From CANKHA01 sp963750965 (GTDB lineage: Bacteria; Pseudomonadota; Alphaproteobacteria; Rhizobiales; Xanthobacteraceae), in NCBI GenBank assembly GCA_963750965.1, contig CAVVSK010000024.1, positions 52,464 through 116,463 on the forward strand: a stretch of DNA of 64,000 nt, in the 5' to 3' direction. Shown here in pieces: positions 18,494-28,443 of the stretch; the first letter of the stretch is position 1, and each line of letters starts with the position of its first letter. Position numbers and translations under genes: made by a program. Under the pieces are notes generated by a model that was not told the DNA's origin, ran no database searches, and saw nothing but the letters and a program-made list of their open reading frames with translations.

Positions 18494-19582
18494 GTGGATA
18501 TTATGCAATTAGATCGCGATTTTTGGGCTGGCAAGCGGGTCCTTTTGACGGGCCATACTGGATTCAAAGGAGCTTGGCTTACGCTTTGGCTCGCCGAATT
18601 GGGCGCCCGGGTGACCGGCTATTCTTTGGATCCGCCGAGCGAACCGAATCTTTTCAATATCGCCCGCGTTCGTGACAGTCTCGCTGAGCATCACCACGCG
18701 AACGTCCTCGACCTGCAAACGATGCAGGCTGCGGTCGCTAAGGCGGCACCTGAAATAATCTTCCACCTGGCGGCGCAATCACTGGTACGAACCAGCTATC
18801 GCGAACCTGTTTACACTTATGCTACCAACGTCATGGGAACAGCTCATGTGTTGGAGACCGCGCGCCTTGCAAGTTCGGTGCAGGCGATCGTCGTCATTAC
18901 GTCTGATAAATGTTACGAGAACCTTGAAACTGGTCACCCCTACCGCGAGAGCGATCCGCTTGGCGGGCATGATCCTTACAGCGCGAGTAAGGCTTGCGCC
19001 GAGCTGGTGACAGCGTCCTATCGGGCAAGTTTTACGTCTGCGGCGAGTTCGAGGCTGCGGGTTGCTTCTGCGCGCGCCGGAAACGTCATCGGCGGAGGCG
19101 ATTGGGCCGCCGACCGGCTCATTCCCGACTGCGTCCGCGCCTTTTCGGAAGGAAAGACAGTCGTGCTCCGCTATCCGGAAGCGGTGCGGCCCTGGCAACA
19201 CGCGCTCAATCCGCTCTTTGGCTATCTGCAATTGGTGCAAGGCCTATTGAGCGACCATGCTGACCGCTATGCAACCGCGTGGAATTTCGGACCCGATGCA
19301 TCCTCCGAGGCCACCGTTGGTGATGTCGCCGCCAGCGTCGCCCGTGAATGGGGATCTGGCGCGCAGGTGCGAATCGACCGCGCAGGTGCGACCCATCGCG
19401 AAGACGCAATGTTACGGCTTGATTCAAGCAAAGCGCGGGCGGAACTCGGCTGGCGCCCGCACTGGTCGCTGGAGCGCAGCCTGCAAGAAACCGTCCGCTG
19501 GTATCGCGCATGGCAAGAGGGACACGACATGCATCGCCTTTCGCTCGAACAAATAGGGGCTTACCAGCAGGACGGCGCATGA
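18494..19582 (+). CDS. rfbG: CDP-glucose 4,6-dehydratase
   Basis: 362-aa extended SDR that converts CDP-glucose to CDP-4-keto-6-deoxyglucose. Diagnostic features are VLLTGHTGFKGAWLTLWL at the NAD site, FHLAAQSLVRTSYREPV, VVITSDKCYEN and the catalytic DPYSASKACAE (YxxxK); the C-terminus WNFGPD also fits. The start may be GTG 18494 or ATG 18503. Its partner rfbF, which makes CDP-glucose, is 17 kb away at 35.5-36.2 kb, so the pathway genes are split within one locus. The product would feed the C-methyltransferases and reductase at 28-35 kb. Confidence 0.95.
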   Translation: MDIMQLDRDFWAGKRVLLTGHTGFKGAWLTLWLAELGARVTGYSLDPPSEPNLFNIARVRDSLAEHHHANVLDLQTMQAAVAKAAPEIIFHLAAQSLVRTSYREPVYTYATNVMGTAHVLETARLASSVQAIVVITSDKCYENLETGHPYRESDPLGGHDPYSASKACAELVTASYRASFTSAASSRLRVASARAGNVIGGGDWAADRLIPDCVRAFSEGKTVVLRYPEAVRPWQHALNPLFGYLQLVQGLLSDHADRYATAWNFGPDASSEATVGDVAASVAREWGSGAQVRIDRAGATHREDAMLRLDSSKARAELGWRPHWSLERSLQETVRWYRAWQEGHDMHRLSLEQIGAYQQDGA

Positions 19583-19744
19583 GCCCGAAGGTTGCGCGGG
19601 GCCACGCGAGCTGATGCCCGCGGCATACACCCAATTCATCGTAATGGCTTCCGGCGGCCTCGTATCGAACGGAGACAACGCGCTCCTTGTACGCACTCGG
19701 ATGGCGCGCTAGCGCTCGGCGCTACTAAACTAAGCCTTTACATA

Positions 19745-20107
19745 TCAGCCGCCGGATTTCACCGCTGTATCAGGAAAGCTGTCGTCGAGTAAATTTTCAA
19801 TAAGTTTCAGTTTCTCGATGTGTACTGTAAGATTTGTAATTCTCTGCCGCGCATTCAGATAACGTTCTTCCGCTTTCACCAATGCCGTTTCATCTTCCGG
19901 CTCGCGCGCGTCGCCAAACACCTCCGTTCCAACCAGGCCTGATGCCTCGTCCCTGCTAAGTTCCAGGCGCTTTCGAACGCCTTCGAGTTCGCGGGTCGCG
20001 CTTGCAATGCCAATCTGCACCGCATCGCGAATAGCGGCCACCCTCAGGCGGTCTGTCTCCCGATCTCGCGATGGCGATCGAAAGCGAACTCTAAAAGAGA
20101 ACATCAA
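19745..20107 (-). CDS. hypothetical coiled-coil protein
   Basis: 120 aa, charged and largely helical: RLRVAAIRDAVQIGIASATRELEGVRKRLELSRDEASGL is one helix, followed by a hairpin partner around NARQRITNLTVHIEKLKLIENLL. No signal peptide. The start is ATG 20107, or the second Met at 20104. Not recognised; it stands alone on the minus strand among polysaccharide genes. Confidence 0.6.
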   Translation of the reverse strand: MMFSFRVRFRSPSRDRETDRLRVAAIRDAVQIGIASATRELEGVRKRLELSRDEASGLVGTEVFGDAREPEDETALVKAEERYLNARQRITNLTVHIEKLKLIENLLDDSFPDTAVKSGG

Positions 20108-20423
20108 AGACCTCGTACTTCCAGCCCGTTACCGAGTATCTAGCCCCCCGAATGGCGGCGGGGTTTCCTCGGAACTCCGCATTTTCGACGTTTTCACGCA
20201 GAATAATAGCGGCGAATCACCGGATGATGTAGATCTTTGCGCCATGTCCGATTGCCTGTGGGCTTGGGATACCGATTTCCGAGCACTCCACTTGTTTACT
20301 TCGCGTTAAGTGCGGTTTTCCAAGATCGTTCCTGATGCGCTGTTGCGGACTGCCCATAACGATCAACAAATCAACTTGAGTCTGGTCGTCCGACCATCGC
20401 AGCGGGCTGAAAGCCGAGATCGA
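20108..20423. other. intergenic region between divergent small genes
   Basis: 316 bp. Weakly open frames run through it but none looks coding; it probably holds the promoters of the 120-aa and 104-aa genes. Confidence 0.35.
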
Positions 20424-20738
20424 ATGACCGAGACACTGACGCTCTGTCTCATAGCAGCTGTAGGACTAATGACCGGGCTTTGGTGGCGCATCTATATACT
20501 TATTGCGCTGACCCCCCTGGCTTGGGCCATAGCGTATCTTGCGGCGCCATCTCAAGAATATTCAACTTACGCGACGATCGGATTTGTGATCGGTGGGGGC
20601 ATAATTCTGCAGATTTTTTATTTCATCGGAACCGCTATTCGCTCCCTGTCACAGATGCGGAGACAAAGATACCGAGCCTTCACTTTGGAAGCCGGGGAGC
20701 TTTCAGAAAACAGAAAAGCATACGACAACAGCAAGTGA
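20424..20738 (+). CDS. small inner-membrane protein
   Basis: 104 aa from the ATG at 20424 (MTETLTLCL), with three hydrophobic segments: LCLIAAVGLMTGLWW, IYILIALTPLAWAIAYLAA and IGFVIGGGIILQIFYFIGTAI. A basic tail (MRRQRYRAF) indicates a cytoplasmic C-terminus. A longer upstream frame gives a polar extension that I reject. Function unknown. Confidence 0.6.
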   Translation: MTETLTLCLIAAVGLMTGLWWRIYILIALTPLAWAIAYLAAPSQEYSTYATIGFVIGGGIILQIFYFIGTAIRSLSQMRRQRYRAFTLEAGELSENRKAYDNSK

Positions 20739-20818
20739 GTAGAATATTCAGCTATTACGCCCGCCTTTGAATTGGACAATCTTCGGACCTCGCCGGTAGG
20801 TAGGTTTGGCGTTCTCTT

Positions 20819-22169
20819 TCAATTTCGTGTTTGTGGCCCGAACGCCTGTTCCAATGACGACCGAGGAGCAATGAGTGACCGTTCGGAGGTGTCGGTTGGC
20901 GATGACAAAGCTGTGGTGGAGCTTAGGTCGTAGGCGGTAGGCACTTCGACTTTTATGGTATCGCCTGGTCCAAATATGGTTGATTCCAGCGCTTGCTGTT
21001 CAAACTCCTCTGGCATTTTTTCGCGCACGATCGCGTAAATCGGCTGTACCTTGCTGTCAGGCGAATTCGCGATGAGGGATTTCGAGGCAACACCTTCGGT
21101 CTCTTGAAGCAATCGTCTGGAGGTAGAAGTCTTGCGGCGCACCTCGTCAATCTTGCTTTGGACCTCACGCAGTTCTCGGGCGGCCTCATTCGCTCTGTTG
21201 TTCTTCAATTCCAACAGCGCAATGTCCGTTCTGCTAATTTCCTGCCGAGCCTTGAGAAGCGCGGTTCCGAACTCGTAGGCGGTCTCCTTCAATCTGCGCA
21301 ATGGTACGCTCTAGCAAGAGTTGTCGCGGCGCAGCGGACAATCCTCGCTCGACAAGTCCAGCGATATTTTGAAGTTCTTTCTTAACGAGCGAGATCTGAA
21401 CGTCCTCCGTCTTGATCTGTGCTTCGAGCGAGACGATTTCCTGTTCAAGATAGCGTTTCAGCTGGTTCAGGGCCTGTCTCTGCGTTGCTAGCGCCTCGCG
21501 GCGCGCATCGAAGATCTGCCGCTCTTGTTGCATGGCTAAAGCGGCGGTGGGCTCGGGCGTTGATGTCAACTCGTTGGGAAAGGCGATCGCTTCGGCGTCA
21601 TTCAACTCGGCTTGATAGCGCGATTGGCGAGCAACAAGGCTGATCGTTTGCGCGCCGTGCACGCTCAACTCACCCCTGATCGATATTGCATCCCGAATAA
21701 GCCTTACGGCGTCGGGGCCGCGCCGCAGTCCGCCGGCGATCGAAACTGCTTTTAAGACCGTCAGGCCAGGGCGATAGGGATACTCTCCAGGCCGTTCCAC
21801 ATCGCCAACGATGTAAAAAGGCCTGAACTGGACGACCTCGACCGCCAGGTGGGGAGCGCGGCCGACACCCATGGCCGTGCGCAGCCGCTCGGCAATGGAG
21901 TTGGCGAGTTCATCCACGCCCAGGCCGGCGGCCTTAACCTCTCCGGCAACGGGGATTGACACCATACCGTTGGCGCCCACCGTAAATTCATCGTTCAAGG
22001 CCTTCCATTCGATAACTTGGTCTAGCGTCGCCCGCCACTCGAAGGCCTTCAGACAAATCTTATCGCGCGGACCAAGACTATACTCTTCGGCGAGGGCCCC
22101 CTGCACATGACACAGGAACCCGAATGCCAGCGTCCCAAAAATCCAAAGAAATTGATTCTTCCGTTTCAT
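20819..22169 (-). pseudogene. Wza-like polysaccharide export protein, frame interrupted once
   Basis: Reconstructed 449-aa periplasmic/outer-membrane export protein. It has a signal peptide (cleavage near QGALAEE) without lipobox Cys, a Poly_export domain (YSLGPRDKICLKAFEW, GMVSIPVAGEVKAAGLGVDEL), an SLBB-like part (FYIVGDVERPGEYPYRPGLTVLKAVS), then a long coiled coil (about 200-370) and a short C-terminal segment (FGPGDTIKVEVP). Two overlapping frames (22169-21234 and 21301-20819) join cleanly as GDRYEFGTALLKARQEIS if one base of the GG at 21278-21279 is removed. Without repair, the coiled coil is cut. The GT2 gene lies just upstream on the same strand. Confidence 0.75.
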
Positions 22170-22234
22170 AACCTGTCCGCTGCTTTAGAGTTTCAGGATA
22201 TATTCTGGCTCCACCCGACCACGAAGCAAGTGGT

Positions 22235-23056
22235 TCATCGCAAGTAAATTGCCCCTAAGACGGCCTCGCCGGTCGACATAAACTCCGGCCACAAACTCTT
22301 GAGCACGTTGGCCGCTACATTGCGCGCCATAAGATTCAGCGCAAACGTTGCCGGGACCGTACCCTTTCTGATCAGATAGACGGGATTCGCAATCTGCGAG
22401 TAGCCAAAGCGCACGCCACTTACCCGCCCCGTTTTGAGGCCAAGGTGCACGCCGAGCGCATTGTGGATCTTTACGACCCGGCCTCGCTGCCGCAGTTGGC
22501 TGGTAAAATCGATATCCTCTTGCCAACCGTGGAGAACCAAGCGCTCGTCGAAACGTAGCTCGCCGATCAAGCGTGTCCTAATCGACATATTGCAGCCGTA
22601 GGCGCCAATATGATCTTTTACGTCGGAATTTTCGGATAAATCTTCTTTGACCGACCTCAAGATACTCAGTCCCTGGTCAAATGAGATACCCTCATGTTGC
22701 ACGCCGTCAGCAATGACGTGACCCATGATGACCGCCCAATCGGGATGCTGAGCAAACCGGTCCATCACTTGCTTAAGATAATTGTCGGCTGGCAGAAAGT
22801 CGTCATCGAAGAATGCCACGACATCAGAGCGTGACAGCGCATAGTCGAGAGCCCGGTTCCGCTGAGCCGAGGATCCCTTCTTTCCGAAAAGATACGAGAC
22901 GAGGAAATGAGATGTTTCATAGGGCTCGACATGCGTCGGATCGGGCGCCGAAATGACAATCTCGTCGGGTTTTCGCTGTTGGCGTTCCAGGTGCTCAAGG
23001 AGACGCGTGACCTGACTCTTGCGATTCAGAGTTGGAATTACAACGACAAGCCTCAT
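22235..23056 (-). CDS. family 2 glycosyltransferase
   Basis: 273 aa. N-terminal LVVVIPTLNRKSQVTRLLEHL, then the donor site VVAFFDDDFLPAD (about 88-100), and CNMSIRTRLIG plus the HGWQEDIDFTSQLRQRG acceptor/base motif (ED followed by xD). This pattern resembles galactofuranosyl- and rhamnosyl-type GT2 enzymes. It is followed 65 bp later by the wza-like gene on the same strand, probably one operon. Confidence 0.88.
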   Translation of the reverse strand: MRLVVVIPTLNRKSQVTRLLEHLERQQRKPDEIVISAPDPTHVEPYETSHFLVSYLFGKKGSSAQRNRALDYALSRSDVVAFFDDDFLPADNYLKQVMDRFAQHPDWAVIMGHVIADGVQHEGISFDQGLSILRSVKEDLSENSDVKDHIGAYGCNMSIRTRLIGELRFDERLVLHGWQEDIDFTSQLRQRGRVVKIHNALGVHLGLKTGRVSGVRFGYSQIANPVYLIRKGTVPATFALNLMARNVAANVLKSLWPEFMSTGEAVLGAIYLR

Positions 23057-23447
23057 TGCACGAACGCTCCGAGCACAGGACGGTCCGATATACCACTAAA
23101 AGGGTCTTCGCCGTGAGAAGTACCAACCAGCCATGAGTTTCACACCGCTCATCATGCGCGATGCGTGCTTATAGGTTATCCCGTAACGTGCAAAGAAACA
23201 TCCCTCAATCCAGTCAGATAAGAGGGGCCCAGCCGCCTAAAGGTAGTGCATCGACCGGCCCCTACCTGCGCAGAGTATAAGCCTGATTTGCTAGAACCTA
23301 CGCCTTTCGACTTATCCATCATTGCAGCGCATCGAACGGTCTATGCCCGCCCGGCAGCTTGCTATTGAACATGGTTACGGGGACTGTGGCAGACGCAACC
23401 GGAGACTGGCTCATCCATCAGGGCCGCGGCCGCGCAGAACGGACTAC
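23057..23447. other. intergenic region upstream of two divergent glycosyltransferases
   Basis: 391 bp between the GT2 start and the GT4 start. An in-frame extension of the GT4 frame reaches 23322, but its residues are Arg/Pro-rich and not conserved. No RNA or repeat seen. Confidence 0.35.
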
Positions 23448-24695
23448 ATGCGAAGCGCGCAGCACACCAACGCAAGAACTATCCGCTTCCCGCTGCCCAA
23501 GCCGGGGCAAGCGTCCGGGATCGATGACGCTCCACGCATATACGCCCCGATCGTAACTGCGAAGAACGTCGCGCTCGTTCACGACTGGTGTCCAACATTC
23601 CGCGGCGGCGAGCGCGTACTCGCCCAGCTCTGCAATCTTTTGCCTGCTGCGCAGGTCTACACGCTATTCGATTTTCTACCCGCCGACGTGAAGAACCAAC
23701 ACTTCCCAGGTGTCGTCTTTCACACTTCGTTTGCCAATCGCCTGCCCATGATCGAAAAGTTCTACCGTTCTCTATTCTTTATGTGTCCATTCTTGATCGA
23801 ACAATTCGACGTGACCGATTATGATATCGTGATCTCATCATCGGCCGCATTCTCGCGTGGCGTGCTAACGCGGCCCGACCAGCCGCATCTCTGTTACGTT
23901 CATAGTCCGATCCGATACGCGTGGGATGAGCAATTCTCCTATCTATCACAGGGACGTCTTGGTTTCGGGCCGAAGGGGATGCTGTTCCGTTATATGCTGC
24001 ATCGGCTCAGGTCGTGGGACACGCGAACAGCTCACGGGCCGGATTTAATGTTAGCTAATTCGAGTTATGTGCGGGGGCGGATCCGGCGCATTTACGGCCG
24101 TGACGCGAAGGTTGTTCATCCCCCGGTGGCGCTTACTGACCTGCCCTTCTTGCGTGAGAAGGACGATTATTATATCGCCGCATCCTTTCTCGCCCCTTAT
24201 AAGCGAACCGACCTCGTTATCAGAGCCTTCAACGAGATGCCGAACCGCCGCCTGCTCGTTGTGGGTGAAGGGCAGCAATCCAAGGAGCTGCGCGCCCTGG
24301 CTACGCCTAATGTAACCTTCACCGGATTTTTGCCGCGACGAGATTACATCGAAGCAATCGGACGGGCCAAAGCGATGGTCTTTGCCGGCTGTGAGGATTT
24401 CGGAATCGCTCTTGCCGAGGCACAAGGCTGCGGAACACCCGTCATTGCCTTCGACAGAGGCGGTGCCCGGGACATCGTTTTGCCCCTGAACGCCGTGAAA
24501 CACCCCACCGGCATCCTGTTCGAGACACAGACGGTGGACGCGATAAAGCAGGCGGTCGAGCAGTTCGAGTCACAGCGCGGTACTATCTCTGCAACTGCGT
24601 GTCGGCAGAATGCCATGCGGTTCTCGGTCGAGCGGTTCAACAAGGAAATCGCCGAGGCTTTTGACGTTGTCCAGTCGATGCACACGTCACGATAA
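23448..24695 (+). CDS. family 4 glycosyltransferase
   Basis: 415 aa from the ATG at 23448. The GT-B N-domain reads VALVHDWCPTFRGGERVLAQL and LPAAQVYTLFDFLP; the C-domain has VHPPVALTDLPF, VGEGQQSKELRAL, VTFTGFLPRRDYIEAIGRAKAMVF and GCEDFGIALAEAQGCGTPVIAFDRGG (the EX7E-type nucleotide site). Probably a mannosyl/glucosyl transferase of the WbaZ-like group. Its last 9 bp overlap the end of the convergent GT4 gene. Confidence 0.92.
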   Translation: MRSAQHTNARTIRFPLPKPGQASGIDDAPRIYAPIVTAKNVALVHDWCPTFRGGERVLAQLCNLLPAAQVYTLFDFLPADVKNQHFPGVVFHTSFANRLPMIEKFYRSLFFMCPFLIEQFDVTDYDIVISSSAAFSRGVLTRPDQPHLCYVHSPIRYAWDEQFSYLSQGRLGFGPKGMLFRYMLHRLRSWDTRTAHGPDLMLANSSYVRGRIRRIYGRDAKVVHPPVALTDLPFLREKDDYYIAASFLAPYKRTDLVIRAFNEMPNRRLLVVGEGQQSKELRALATPNVTFTGFLPRRDYIEAIGRAKAMVFAGCEDFGIALAEAQGCGTPVIAFDRGGARDIVLPLNAVKHPTGILFETQTVDAIKQAVEQFESQRGTISATACRQNAMRFSVERFNKEIAEAFDVVQSMHTSR

Positions 24696-25913
24696 CGCCG
24701 GACTGACAGTGGCATCGTCGCGCCCGTCGACCCCTGCCCGAGCATATCGCGCGGAACCGACACCGTCCGCTTGCGCCATGGCCATCAGATACCTTTCGGC
24801 CGAATCTCGCCAGCTAAAGAGTTGCGCGCGCGCCTGACCTCTTTGGCCAAGAGTGGTCCGGAGCGCGTCATCGGCGTGCAGCCGCGCTAAGCATTTAAGC
24901 CAATCATCTGCCTGCGTCGGAGACGCATAGAGCGCGGCGTCACCGCATATTTCCGGAAGACTGGCTCGATCGGAGACGACCACCGCACATCCCAGCGTCA
25001 TCGCCTCGAGCGGCGGCAATCCGAAACCTTCGACGAATGAGGGAAATGCGAGGCAGAGAGAATCGCGCAGCAACGCCGCCATCTCATTGTCGCTCACCCG
25101 CCCCAACCAAGTGACGTTATCGGCATGCGCATCAGCGTTTCCGATACCATGCACCCGCGGATCGCCAACGCCGACCACCGCGATCCGCAACCCCAGGATC
25201 TTCAAGCGATCCGCAAGGGCGAGGAGAAGTGCGACGTTCTTGTGCGGCGCGGGTGTTCCAATAATCACGACCGTGCTTGGACCGGCCGCCGCAAGCGTCT
25301 TGTTCGAATGCCGGGGAGTCCAGCGTTTTGCATGCTCATGGCCGTTCGGGATGATTGTTACCTTTTCGCCTGCGCAGATCCCATGACGGACGAGCTCGCC
25401 CGCGGAATAGGCAGAGACGGTTGCCACCGCGGTCGCCTGGCGGCCGAGTAGTGGCTGCAAGACCCCGTAGAGCGCACGAAACCTTTTTGTATAGCTGGAG
25501 GGATACGCTCGCGTATTGACGTCGTGAATACAGACAATGTGCCTGCGATGAAAAATGGGGCCTGTATTACACAAGCTGATTAGCCCGCCAGGCGCCCGTG
25601 AAAGTGTCGCTTGCTCCCAGAGATGTCCCTGTAATCGGCCGACTATGCGGCAGGGGATTGCCTGCAGCGAAGGCATCTCAGCGCCCGGCGGAGCCAGGAG
25701 TTCAAGTTCGACATCGCGCGAGAGCAGGTGTCCCTGCTGCATGTGCGCATCGAGCGCGTGCACGATCTCACATGCATAGCGTTGAACGCCGGTCACGGGT
25801 TGTGTGAGGAAGCGTCCGTTTATGCTCCACCGTCTTTGTAGCACCCGGTTCACTCGCAAAATCTCGCCAGCATATAAATACTGCGGCTCCCGTATTAAGA
25901 CACCCGCTGTCAC
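24687..25913 (-). CDS. family 4 glycosyltransferase (paralogue of the 26.1-27.4 kb gene)
   Basis: 408 aa, GTG start. WSINGRFLTQPVTGVQRYACE marks the start of the fold; PTKRF-like YPSSYTKRFRALYGVLQPLLG and TVSAYSAGELVRHGI end the N-domain. The C-domain has TVVIIGTPAPHKNVALLLAL, VTWLGRVSDNEMAALLRDS and FPSFVEGFGLPPLEAMTLGC. It resembles closely the next, divergent GT4 gene, so the pair arose by duplication. The first 25 residues before WSINGR are probably not all coding. Confidence 0.9.
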   Translation of the reverse strand: MTAGVLIREPQYLYAGEILRVNRVLQRRWSINGRFLTQPVTGVQRYACEIVHALDAHMQQGHLLSRDVELELLAPPGAEMPSLQAIPCRIVGRLQGHLWEQATLSRAPGGLISLCNTGPIFHRRHIVCIHDVNTRAYPSSYTKRFRALYGVLQPLLGRQATAVATVSAYSAGELVRHGICAGEKVTIIPNGHEHAKRWTPRHSNKTLAAAGPSTVVIIGTPAPHKNVALLLALADRLKILGLRIAVVGVGDPRVHGIGNADAHADNVTWLGRVSDNEMAALLRDSLCLAFPSFVEGFGLPPLEAMTLGCAVVVSDRASLPEICGDAALYASPTQADDWLKCLARLHADDALRTTLGQRGQARAQLFSWRDSAERYLMAMAQADGVGSARYARAGVDGRDDATVSPALS

Positions 25914-26090
25914 TCTGCGACGGCTACCTTCCGGCCCGCGTTGCCTCTCTTAATGCTAAGGGAGTAGAAACCCTACGCCTTAAGGAGAAGGCGAAATTGC
26001 GCCCCAGAATAGAATTTAGTCGAATGTGCGGCTGCAACGTCGGTCGATAAGTCGTTATGATTGCGAACCTATTACCGGCAGCATTCAATC

Positions 26091-27371
26091 ATGACAAATC
26101 CAGTATGGCATGGCCGCTTAGGCGATGGGCTGCTGCGAGAGCTGCCGTTACACCCCTCCGAGGCACATCATCACCTCCACACCGTCCCCAGCACTCCTGT
26201 CTGGCGCGCGGAAGGTTCAAAGCGCAGCTGGACCATCAACGGTGACTTCGTAACGTTAAAGCCCACAGGCGTTCCGCGCTATGCCCGAGAGGTGACGCAG
26301 GCACTTGACGCGCTGGTAGCTGAAAATCATCCCCTGGCCGCTCGGCTCCAGCTTAACCTTCTGGTTCCCCGCCAGCCCGAAGAACCGCTTCACCTGAGCG
26401 CAATTTCGACGCAGGTCATCCCCGAGTTCAGCACGCCACGCCTGCCCCAATTCTGGGTTCAGCTGCAACTACCACGGCATGTTCCTGGAGGTCTGTTAAG
26501 CTTCTGCAATCTGGCACCCGTCTTGCACCGCAAGCAAATCGTCTGCATCCACGACCTGCATACGCGGCTCGCGCCCGAGAGCTACAGCACGTTGTTCCGA
26601 TGGGCACATCGGATCGTTTTGCCAATTCTAGGCCGCCGCGCGGACTTCATTACAACGGTTTCCGAACTGTCCCGCACACATCTGGTCGAGTATGGTGTTG
26701 CGGCAGCGGAAAAGATCGTCGTGACACATAATGGAAGCGATCACATTCACCGATGGCACCAGCAGGGGCCTTCGCGCTTCAGTCGCCCGCCAGTGCGACC
26801 GTTCATTTTTTGTCTCGGACAAACGCAGAAATACAAGAACCTCGATCTTTTGATCGCATTGTCGAAGCAGTTGGACGCCCTAGGCCTCGACATCTGTATT
26901 GCCGGACATGTGAGTGAAGCCGCGATAAAGGCATCGTCAAGCGCCGAACTTCGCAATGTGCGATTTTTAGGCCGGGTCACAGACGCAGAGCTCGCGGACT
27001 TGTACGCTAATGCATTGTGTTTCGTCTTTCCTTCGCGAATGGAAGGTTTCGGGCTACCTGTCGTCGAAGCCATGGCGCTCGGTTGCCCTGTCGTCTCCTC
27101 CAACATCCCCGCCCTCGTGGAGGTTTGCCATGATGCCGCCATCCTGGTTCACCCTGATGATGCACAAGGCTGGTTGACAGCCATCCAGGCGCTGCATGTC
27201 GATCCGCAACTGCGCGAACGTATGATGACACACGGCTTAGAACGCGCTCGCCAATTTTCATGGCGCGTTATTGCTGAGATCTATCTGAACCTCATGGCGA
27301 GGGTGGATGCGATCGGTGATCCCGCGCTTGCCGGGAGCACGAAGTTTGGGCGCGAGAAACGTGCAAATTGA
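26091..27371 (+). CDS. family 4 glycosyltransferase (paralogue of the 24.7-25.9 kb gene)
   Basis: 426 aa from ATG 26091 (MTNPVWHGRLG); a TTG at 26061 is an alternative. WTINGDFVTLKPTGVPRYARE aligns with WSINGRFLTQPVTGVQRYACE of the divergent gene. The C-domain has FCLGQTQKYKNLDLLIAL, VRFLGRVTDAELADLYANA and FPSRMEGFGLPVVEAMALGC. Probably a mannosyltransferase-like enzyme. It overlaps the longest open frame of the next gene, but that gene's likely ATG (27388) lies 16 bp after this stop. Confidence 0.92.
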   Translation: MTNPVWHGRLGDGLLRELPLHPSEAHHHLHTVPSTPVWRAEGSKRSWTINGDFVTLKPTGVPRYAREVTQALDALVAENHPLAARLQLNLLVPRQPEEPLHLSAISTQVIPEFSTPRLPQFWVQLQLPRHVPGGLLSFCNLAPVLHRKQIVCIHDLHTRLAPESYSTLFRWAHRIVLPILGRRADFITTVSELSRTHLVEYGVAAAEKIVVTHNGSDHIHRWHQQGPSRFSRPPVRPFIFCLGQTQKYKNLDLLIALSKQLDALGLDICIAGHVSEAAIKASSSAELRNVRFLGRVTDAELADLYANALCFVFPSRMEGFGLPVVEAMALGCPVVSSNIPALVEVCHDAAILVHPDDAQGWLTAIQALHVDPQLRERMMTHGLERARQFSWRVIAEIYLNLMARVDAIGDPALAGSTKFGREKRAN

Positions 27372-27387
27372 GCGCCGGGAAATTGTA

Positions 27388-28371
27388 ATGTCACACGAAT
27401 TGGCTGCCGGTTCCGTAACAGAAACCACCAATCCTGTGTCGCCTCGTATTTCGTTGGCGCTTCCTGTCTATAATGGAGAAAAGTTCATTGCCGGCGCGAT
27501 CCGCTCGATTCTCTCGCAAGACTATCGTGATTTCGAACTCATCATTACCGATAATGCATCAAACGACAAGACACCAGAGATATGCCGTGAGTTCGCAGCT
27601 CTCGACAGCCGTATAAGATACTTCAGAAATGATCGAAATCTCGGTGCCGGTCCGAATTATAACCTTGGCTTCCATCTCAGTACCGGAGAGTATTTCAAGT
27701 GGTGCTCGAGCGATGACCTTCTAACCCCTAACTTTATTGGTGCATGTCTCCGCGTCCTCGAGACGAACCCTCAAATCGCGCTCGCCTACGGCACAACTCA
27801 GAGCATCGACCAAGACGGTAATGAGATTCCTCTCGTCGGCTCGACGATGCCGGATACGCGGGACGAAGATCCGGCCCGCCGCTTTCGAAACATCATCAAC
27901 AGGGTCGGAACATGTTACGAGATATTCGGCATGTTCCGCCGGCAACAACTCTTATTAAGCTCGTTGCACCGTCCTTATTATGGGTCCGATCGTGCTCTGT
28001 TGGTCGAGATGTCCCTGTTCGGCCAGTTTGTTCACGTTCCGGGTATCGTGTTTTACAATCGCGAACACCCCAAACGATCAATCAATATCGCTGACAAGAA
28101 GATGCGCGCCCTTTGGCATACGGCCGACCCCAAGGCAGCGCGGGGGATCGAGCACCTGACACTGCTGAAGCATCTGGTCGAGCTGGCGATACGACACCGA
28201 CGAACTGCGCGATTATCGAAAACGTTGGGCGCGATCTTCATTTGGATGATGACGCCGCTGCAATTGCTAAGATACGCGCTGGAGATTGTCGGAATGGTAA
28301 TGCCGTCAGTCCGCGACCCTTTACGCAAGTTCGGATGGTCGTTCTTTAATAAAGTACGTCTTGAGGGATAA
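27388..28371 (+). CDS. family 2 glycosyltransferase
   Basis: 327 aa from ATG 27388 (MSHELAAGS), preferred over an upstream frame that runs through the previous gene. Motifs: ISLALPVYNGEKFIAGAIRSIL, LIITDNASNDKTPEICREF and the donor site WCSSDDLLTPNF (about 108-119). The C-terminal third has a hydrophobic stretch (AIFIWMMTPLQLLRYALEIVGMV). It is in a plus-strand run GT4-GT2-methyltransferase and likely co-transcribed with both. Confidence 0.9.
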   Translation: MSHELAAGSVTETTNPVSPRISLALPVYNGEKFIAGAIRSILSQDYRDFELIITDNASNDKTPEICREFAALDSRIRYFRNDRNLGAGPNYNLGFHLSTGEYFKWCSSDDLLTPNFIGACLRVLETNPQIALAYGTTQSIDQDGNEIPLVGSTMPDTRDEDPARRFRNIINRVGTCYEIFGMFRRQQLLLSSLHRPYYGSDRALLVEMSLFGQFVHVPGIVFYNREHPKRSINIADKKMRALWHTADPKAARGIEHLTLLKHLVELAIRHRRTARLSKTLGAIFIWMMTPLQLLRYALEIVGMVMPSVRDPLRKFGWSFFNKVRLEG

Positions 28372-28443
28372 AGATCAATGAGAGAAATGAGGTCTGAATT
28401 ACCGGTATCCCACACCCCGACACGTGCCACCTGCATCGAATAA

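Noticed and set aside
18127..18567. 146-aa minus-strand frame covering the start of rfbG
   Set aside because: Antisense to rfbG, Ser/Arg-rich; a different frame in its 3' part encodes a better small membrane peptide.
21234..21301. Programmed frameshift in the Wza-like gene
   Set aside because: No slippery heptamer or stimulatory structure; the lesion fits the run-length pattern of the other genes.
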